Source of the DNA: JAVBSN01 sp031547045
Lineage (GTDB): Bacteria; Bacillota; Clostridia; Lachnospirales; Lachnospiraceae
NCBI GenBank assembly: GCA_031547045.1
Contig: JAVBSN010000063.1
Coordinates: forward strand, 1 to 16,841
DNA length: 16,841 nucleotides
Direction: 5' to 3'
A program made the translations under genes and the position numbers. The notes beneath the pieces were generated by a model. The model searched no databases and was not told where the DNA came from. It saw only the letters and a program-made list of their open reading frames with translations. Below, in pieces: positions 13,257 through 16,841 of the stretch; positions within the stretch are counted from its first letter, which is position 1, and each line of letters starts with the position of its first letter.

Positions 13257-13311
13257 CATAAATATAAAAATGCTTTGGACTTAAATATTCTAAAGCATTT
13301 TTATATTTATG
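13257..13311. terminator. Two-way terminator between lexA and the right-hand operon
   Basis: A 23-bp stem (13257-13279 and 13289-13311) with a single G-T pair and a 9-nt loop. Centre AAAATGCTTT, with A and T runs on both sides. It serves lexA (+) and the yhbY-to-HD-GYP operon (-). Confidence 0.88.
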
Positions 13312-13390
13312 AAACTTATATTGTATTGAAGATTTTATACTTTAATATTACAATTTCGTAATTATATATTCCCAATACATTATATACTGT

Positions 13391-13720
13391 CTATGAATAT
13401 ACAATATCGCAATAAAATCCTTCTTTGTTCTCTTTGCAGGTTGCATATCTATATCTTACTAGTTTATCTTCATTATACCTTACTGACATATCAGAATACG
13501 GATATTTCACTATTTTAATAAAATCATTAAAGTGCTCTTCAGCATTATTAACACTATAATTAGCAAGCTTAATGTCTACAATATATCTGTTAAAATTAAC
13601 AGTTATACAATAACGTTCAACAGTCTTATTCTTTTCTAAAAATTTTCGCATATTGCTTTCTATATCAGAGTTAACAACAAGTTTCATTTCTCTCATATAA
13701 TTATTCATAATTCTAAACAT
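13391..13720 (-). CDS. Uncharacterised 109-residue protein
   Basis: I do not recognise this protein. It is soluble-looking, rich in Asn, Lys and Tyr, with no signal peptide or membrane helix. It has alternating helix/strand character: SNMRKFLEKNK reads as a helix, RYCITVNFNRYIVDIKLANYS as a beta hairpin, NAEEHFNDFIKIV as a helix, and KLVRYRYATCKENKEGFYCDIVY as strands. There are two Cys near the C terminus. The start has a good GGAGGG ribosome binding site, with ATG about 7 bp later, and it lies 15 bp after the HD-GYP gene, so it is the last gene of that operon. Real expression is likely from the signals and spacing. Whether it is a partner of the HD-GYP protein is unknown. Confidence 0.7.
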   Translation of the reverse strand: MFRIMNNYMREMKLVVNSDIESNMRKFLEKNKTVERYCITVNFNRYIVDIKLANYSVNNAEEHFNDFIKIVKYPYSDMSVRYNEDKLVRYRYATCKENKEGFYCDIVYS

Positions 13721-13735
13721 ATGTAAACCCTCCGC

Positions 13736-14920
13736 TTATAATAGTTTTTTATCAGGGTTATCAAAATATACATCTTTAAACTTACTGAAATTTTCTATAA
13801 ACAATTGTACTACATCTGGATCAAAATGTGTACCACTCAGCTTTATTATTTCAGAATAAGCATCATCTAATAACCAGCCTTTTTTATAATATCTATCAGA
13901 GGTAAGGGCATCAAAGACATCTGCTACTGCCATTAATCGACTTACATAAGCTATTTGATTACCTTTAAGACCTATATAACCTGTACCATTCCATTTTTCG
14001 TGATGTTGAAGGGCAATTATTCTTGCTATTTCCATTATATCACCAGGAGTTTTCATTAATAGTGCTTCTCCATAAAGTGTGTGGCTCTTCATAATATCAT
14101 ATTCTTCTTTAGTAAGCTTATCTGGTTTGTCTAATATATACTCAGGAATCATTATTTTACCAATATCATGCATCATAGAGGCTTTTGATAGCTTATCTAT
14201 GTATTCTTCAGTAAAACCAGAAGCTTTTCCAAGTATACGCATATATTCAGCAACTCTCTTTATATGTTCGCCAGTATTTTTGGATTTATTCTCTGATATT
14301 TCAGCAAATGCAAATATTAATTCTGCTTGAGCTTCCATTAAATTATCAGATTGTTCAATAGTACTTTCAAGCATATGTGCGTTTCTATCAACAATAAAAT
14401 ATGCAATTGATGACATTCCAATAACTATAATTATTGTTGGAACCGCAACATTTATTAATGCATCGTATGTTGTTAAACTATTTAATTTATATATCATACC
14501 TACATAAACATTTAATATTGAAGATACAATAATCATAGCTGAATTAATCATTGTTGTATATAATACAAGGGTTCTATTATAATATAGAGATGCAATTAAC
14601 AATGGGAATATAACCATTGCATTTACTCTATAGGAAAAAAAAGCACTTAATATACTTACAACTAATATAGTACAGGTTACCACTACATATTTTACTATTG
14701 GTGCTCTAATATCTAATATATTTACCAGTATTGTTGGAACTAATAATAATAGACCACAGCTACTAAAGCATATTGTTAATAGTTGAAAATCAATATCAAA
14801 ATTAATTATCAATGAACCAATAAATATTACTATCATTAGGTAAAATATTATTCTCATGCATTTTGCTACTGTATGATTAATATTTAAATAAGTTTTTGAT
14901 AATAAATAATCTTTATTCAT
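13736..14920 (-). CDS. Membrane-bound HD-GYP domain protein with altered GYP motif
   Basis: A probable sensor phosphohydrolase; HD-GYP enzymes usually degrade cyclic di-GMP or related dinucleotides. The first about 175 residues hold about six hydrophobic segments. A short helical linker (about 180-205) leads into the HD-GYP domain (about 205-380). Metal-binding residues are present: His219, His251-Asp252 (MMHDIGK), His280 (KSHTLYG), His306-His307 (QHHEKWNG) and Asp334 (AVADVFDAL). The hallmark that normally reads GYPxGLxG is GYIGLKG here, one residue shorter and without the proline. It starts 3 bp after rsfS with GAGGAG at the end of rsfS. It is co-transcribed with nadD-yqeK-rsfS, which is unusual for a signalling protein. 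The input signal is unknown. Confidence 0.87.
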   Translation of the reverse strand: MNKDYLLSKTYLNINHTVAKCMRIIFYLMIVIFIGSLIINFDIDFQLLTICFSSCGLLLLVPTILVNILDIRAPIVKYVVVTCTILVVSILSAFFSYRVNAMVIFPLLIASLYYNRTLVLYTTMINSAMIIVSSILNVYVGMIYKLNSLTTYDALINVAVPTIIIVIGMSSIAYFIVDRNAHMLESTIEQSDNLMEAQAELIFAFAEISENKSKNTGEHIKRVAEYMRILGKASGFTEEYIDKLSKASMMHDIGKIMIPEYILDKPDKLTKEEYDIMKSHTLYGEALLMKTPGDIMEIARIIALQHHEKWNGTGYIGLKGNQIAYVSRLMAVADVFDALTSDRYYKKGWLLDDAYSEIIKLSGTHFDPDVVQLFIENFSKFKDVYFDNPDKKLL

Positions 14921-14923
14921 TGC

Positions 14924-15274
14924 CTATAACTCCTCTAATGAAATATCCTTTCCGTCATGCCAAATACGTTCTAAGTCATAAAACAATCTATCTTCTTCAC
15001 TAAATATATGAATGATTATATCATTATAATCCATAAGTATCCAATTAGCAGTCTTATAACCCTCTAATTGCTTTCTTTGGTATCCAGCTTTAGTAAGTTC
15101 ATCATCTGCATTATCACTCATAGCTTGTACTTGGTTAGTGTTTGAACCACTAGCAATAATAAAATAATCTGCTATAACAGAAATTGTACTAATATCTATA
15201 ACTTTTATATCTATAGCCTTCTTATCTTCTAAGGCTTTAACTGCTATTTTTGCCATTTCCTTTGAATTGTTCAT
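14924..15274 (-). CDS. rsfS: Ribosome silencing factor RsfS
   Basis: Binds uL14 on the large ribosomal subunit and blocks subunit joining when nutrients are scarce. The 116-residue length is standard. Conserved family blocks: KAIDIKVIDIS, ADYFIIASGSNTNQVQAM (about 36-53), GYKTANWILMDYNDIIIHIF (about 72-91) and FYDLERIWHDG. Its ATG overlaps the yqeK stop (TAATG), indicating translational coupling. The nadD-yqeK-rsfS order is the usual one in Firmicutes. No oddities. Confidence 0.96.
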   Translation of the reverse strand: MNNSKEMAKIAVKALEDKKAIDIKVIDISTISVIADYFIIASGSNTNQVQAMSDNADDELTKAGYQRKQLEGYKTANWILMDYNDIIIHIFSEEDRLFYDLERIWHDGKDISLEEL

Positions 15275-15843
15275 TATTTTACCCCTTTGTTATAATATTT
15301 GTATGTTTCTATTGAAATATTGTCTATTATAGCATTATTCTTAACAAGATATTCAATAGTATTTTTTAATATATGTGCTATACATATATCTAAATCTACA
15401 AAAGCTTCTTTTCTAATTAAATCTATTTCATTTAATGGTTTTCTATTTGGTTCTATATAATCAGCAATAAATATAATCTTTTCTAAGGTATTCATATTGG
15501 GACGTCCTGTTGTATGGTACGTAATTGCTGATAATATATCTTCATCAAGTATATCATATTTTTTCTTTGCATAATATGCACTTAATTTTGCATGTAATAA
15601 CTCAGGATTTTCTAATTCAAAATCACTAATAGGTATATTATGTTTAAGACATTTCTTGATTTTTGTATCGTTATCTAAGTATTTTGCACAATCGTGAAGA
15701 ATACCTGCATATCTAGCAATATTTACATCTATACCATATGTCATAGCCATTGCTGCAGATGTATATTCTACACCTATTGAGTGTTCAAAACGTTTAGGTG
15801 ATAATTTATTTTCAAGTTTATCTCTTATAAGTAATAAATCCAT
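15274..15843 (-). CDS. yqeK: YqeK HD-domain diadenosine tetraphosphatase
   Basis: HD-superfamily hydrolase; characterised Gram-positive members split Ap4A symmetrically to ADP. The 189-residue length is normal. Metal ligands are visible: His21 (RFEHS), His50-Asp51 (GILHDCAK), His84 (ELLHAKL), His110 (ITYHTTG) and Asp128 (FIADYIEPNR). It starts 1 bp after the nadD stop and overlaps rsfS. Assignment rests on the motifs and the conserved operon position between nadD and rsfS. Confidence 0.94.
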   Translation of the reverse strand: MDLLLIRDKLENKLSPKRFEHSIGVEYTSAAMAMTYGIDVNIARYAGILHDCAKYLDNDTKIKKCLKHNIPISDFELENPELLHAKLSAYYAKKKYDILDEDILSAITYHTTGRPNMNTLEKIIFIADYIEPNRKPLNEIDLIRKEAFVDLDICIAHILKNTIEYLVKNNAIIDNISIETYKYYNKGVK

Positions 15844-15844
15844 A

Positions 15845-16459
15845 TTATATTACCTCATATAATTTATTATTATAAATGTACTCTTCTACTTCTTCAGGAA
15901 CTAAATACTTTATTGAAGATTTATCTGAAATACGTTTTCTAATACTATAAGATGAAATATCCAAATGTGGTGAATTAAGAAATCTTATATCACCTGTTTT
16001 ATATTTATTTATAAGATAATCTATCTGACTATCAATATCATCAGAAGATTTATTATATCTACCAGCAGCTAAAATAGTTACTTGATCTAATATATTACGA
16101 GGTTCTCTCCATGATTCAAAATGAAATAATGAATCAGCCCCCATAATAAAATAATAATCAATATTAGGATTATCCTGTCTTAATATATTAATTGTATCGA
16201 TTGTATAAGTGTTACCACCTCGTAAAAATTCTAGATTAGATAACTCTAAATGATCATTTGATTTAATAGCTAATTCAACCATATTTACTCTGTCATTATC
16301 TTTTACAATATTATTTGTATTTTTGTAATTGGGAGATTTAGTTGGCATTACTAATACCTTGTCTAAATCATATTCCTCATATGCCGTTTCTGCTAATAAT
16401 AAATGTCCATAATGAATTGGGTTAAATGAACCACCCATAATTCCTATTTTCTTATTCAT
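15845..16459 (-). CDS. nadD: Nicotinate-nucleotide adenylyltransferase
   Basis: Transfers AMP from ATP to nicotinic acid mononucleotide, the penultimate step of NAD synthesis. The 204-residue length is standard. The nucleotidyltransferase signature GGSFNPIHYGHL (about 9-20) and the C-terminal SSYSIRKRI (ISSTxIR-type, ATP phosphate binding) are both clear. FIMGADSLFHFESWREP and the NTYTIDTI block are NadD-specific. RBS GAGGAA lies about 10 bp before the ATG. It follows yhbY by 47 bp, with no terminator seen between them. Confidence 0.96.
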   Translation of the reverse strand: MNKKIGIMGGSFNPIHYGHLLLAETAYEEYDLDKVLVMPTKSPNYKNTNNIVKDNDRVNMVELAIKSNDHLELSNLEFLRGGNTYTIDTINILRQDNPNIDYYFIMGADSLFHFESWREPRNILDQVTILAAGRYNKSSDDIDSQIDYLINKYKTGDIRFLNSPHLDISSYSIRKRISDKSSIKYLVPEEVEEYIYNNKLYEVI

Positions 16460-16506
16460 AATATACTAATTCCTCTCATATAGCCAATGGCTTAAAGGTA
16501 TAATAA

Positions 16507-16794
16507 CTATGGTAATATAATCTTCTTATTGTTTTTGGATTCTTTATATAATACTATCTTTTTACCAATTACTTGAACAACTTGACTTCCAGTTCTTTCA
16601 GCAAGTAAAGTTGCTAGTTGTTTAGGATCATCTAAGCAATTTTTAAGAACACCTATTTTAATTAATTCTCTTTTATCTATGGCTTCTCTAACTGATTCAG
16701 ATAACTCAGGTGTTATAGAAGCCTTTCCAATATTAATAATTGGATCCATAGTACTTGCTAAGCTTTTTAAGTAAGCTCTTTGTTTACTATTCAT
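16507..16794 (-). CDS. yhbY: YhbY/CRS1-type RNA-binding protein
   Basis: Small RNA-binding protein associated with the pre-50S ribosomal subunit. The 95-residue sequence carries the CRM domain over most of its length: KQRAYLKSLAS, then the IGKASITPEL loop (GKxG-like, the second Gly replaced by Ser), LIKIGVLKN and GSQVVQVIGKKIVLYK. RBS AGGGG before the ATG. It lies between the probable obgE and nadD, as in many Firmicutes. Confidence 0.94.
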   Translation of the reverse strand: MNSKQRAYLKSLASTMDPIINIGKASITPELSESVREAIDKRELIKIGVLKNCLDDPKQLATLLAERTGSQVVQVIGKKIVLYKESKNNKKIILP

Positions 16795-16808
16795 AGTAAT
16801 CCCCTTTT

Positions 16809-16841
16809 CTATTTGTAATAATCAAATTCATGGAAATACAT
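16809..16841 (-). CDS. obgE: C-terminal end of a gene entering from the right, probably obgE
   Basis: The - strand frame at the right edge is open and ends with MYFHEFDYYK and a TAG at 16809-16811, 14 bp before yhbY. Only ten residues are visible. An aromatic/acidic EFDYY-type tail fits Obg GTPases of related bacteria, and obgE directly before yhbY-nadD is the common order. Identity is therefore mainly from context. Confidence 0.5.
   Translation of the reverse strand: MYFHEFDYYK

Overview
The window is AT-rich, densely packed Gram-positive chromosome. Several things point to the Clostridia, most likely a Lachnospiraceae-like bacterium: a SepF/YggT/DivIVA division cluster, a Gram-positive LexA with CGAAC-N4-GTTYG boxes, a cytidylate kinase-like P-loop protein and DUF378. 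That placement is inferred from gene content and composition, not from a search. Almost everything is core genome; no intact mobile element, CRISPR array, rRNA or tRNA is visible.

Left block, + strand. (a) 1-2374: 3' part of a rodA/ftsW-family gene, mgsA (methylglyoxal synthase, with Glu in place of the usual catalytic Asp) and a lipoprotein D,D-carboxypeptidase, ending at a strong two-way terminator shared with the small convergent DUF378 membrane gene. (b) 2819-9456: a long division/envelope operon: HlyD-like membrane protein, yggS, sepF, yggT, divIVA, aroB, lspA, rluD. Next comes the frameshifted tail of a cell-surface protein and a terminator. (c) 9874-10500: a cytidylate kinase-like gene with its own good promoter and terminator.

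Middle, 10.5-13.3 kb: a chromosome-maintenance island. A XerS-like tyrosine recombinase on the - strand is followed, upstream of its start, by a 31-bp site at about 11829-11859 that resembles the streptococcal/lactococcal dif(SL) site. Next are a small gene remnant and a divergent SOS pair: a YneA-like LysM division inhibitor (-) and lexA (+). Four or five LexA boxes fill their shared promoter region. Box 2 lies inside the spacer of a perfect-consensus yneA promoter, and box 4 overlaps the lexA -35.

Right block, - strand, read right to left: end of a probable obgE, yhbY, nadD, yqeK, rsfS, a membrane HD-GYP protein and an unknown 109-residue protein, ending at a two-way terminator shared with lexA.

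Most genes left of about 10.5 kb point right and most genes right of it point left. With the recombinase and dif-like site at the switch, this suggests that the window spans the replication terminus, where dimer resolution (XerS/dif) and SOS-induced division arrest (YneA/LexA) sit side by side. This is the most interesting hypothesis here, and it needs whole-chromosome skew and binding data.
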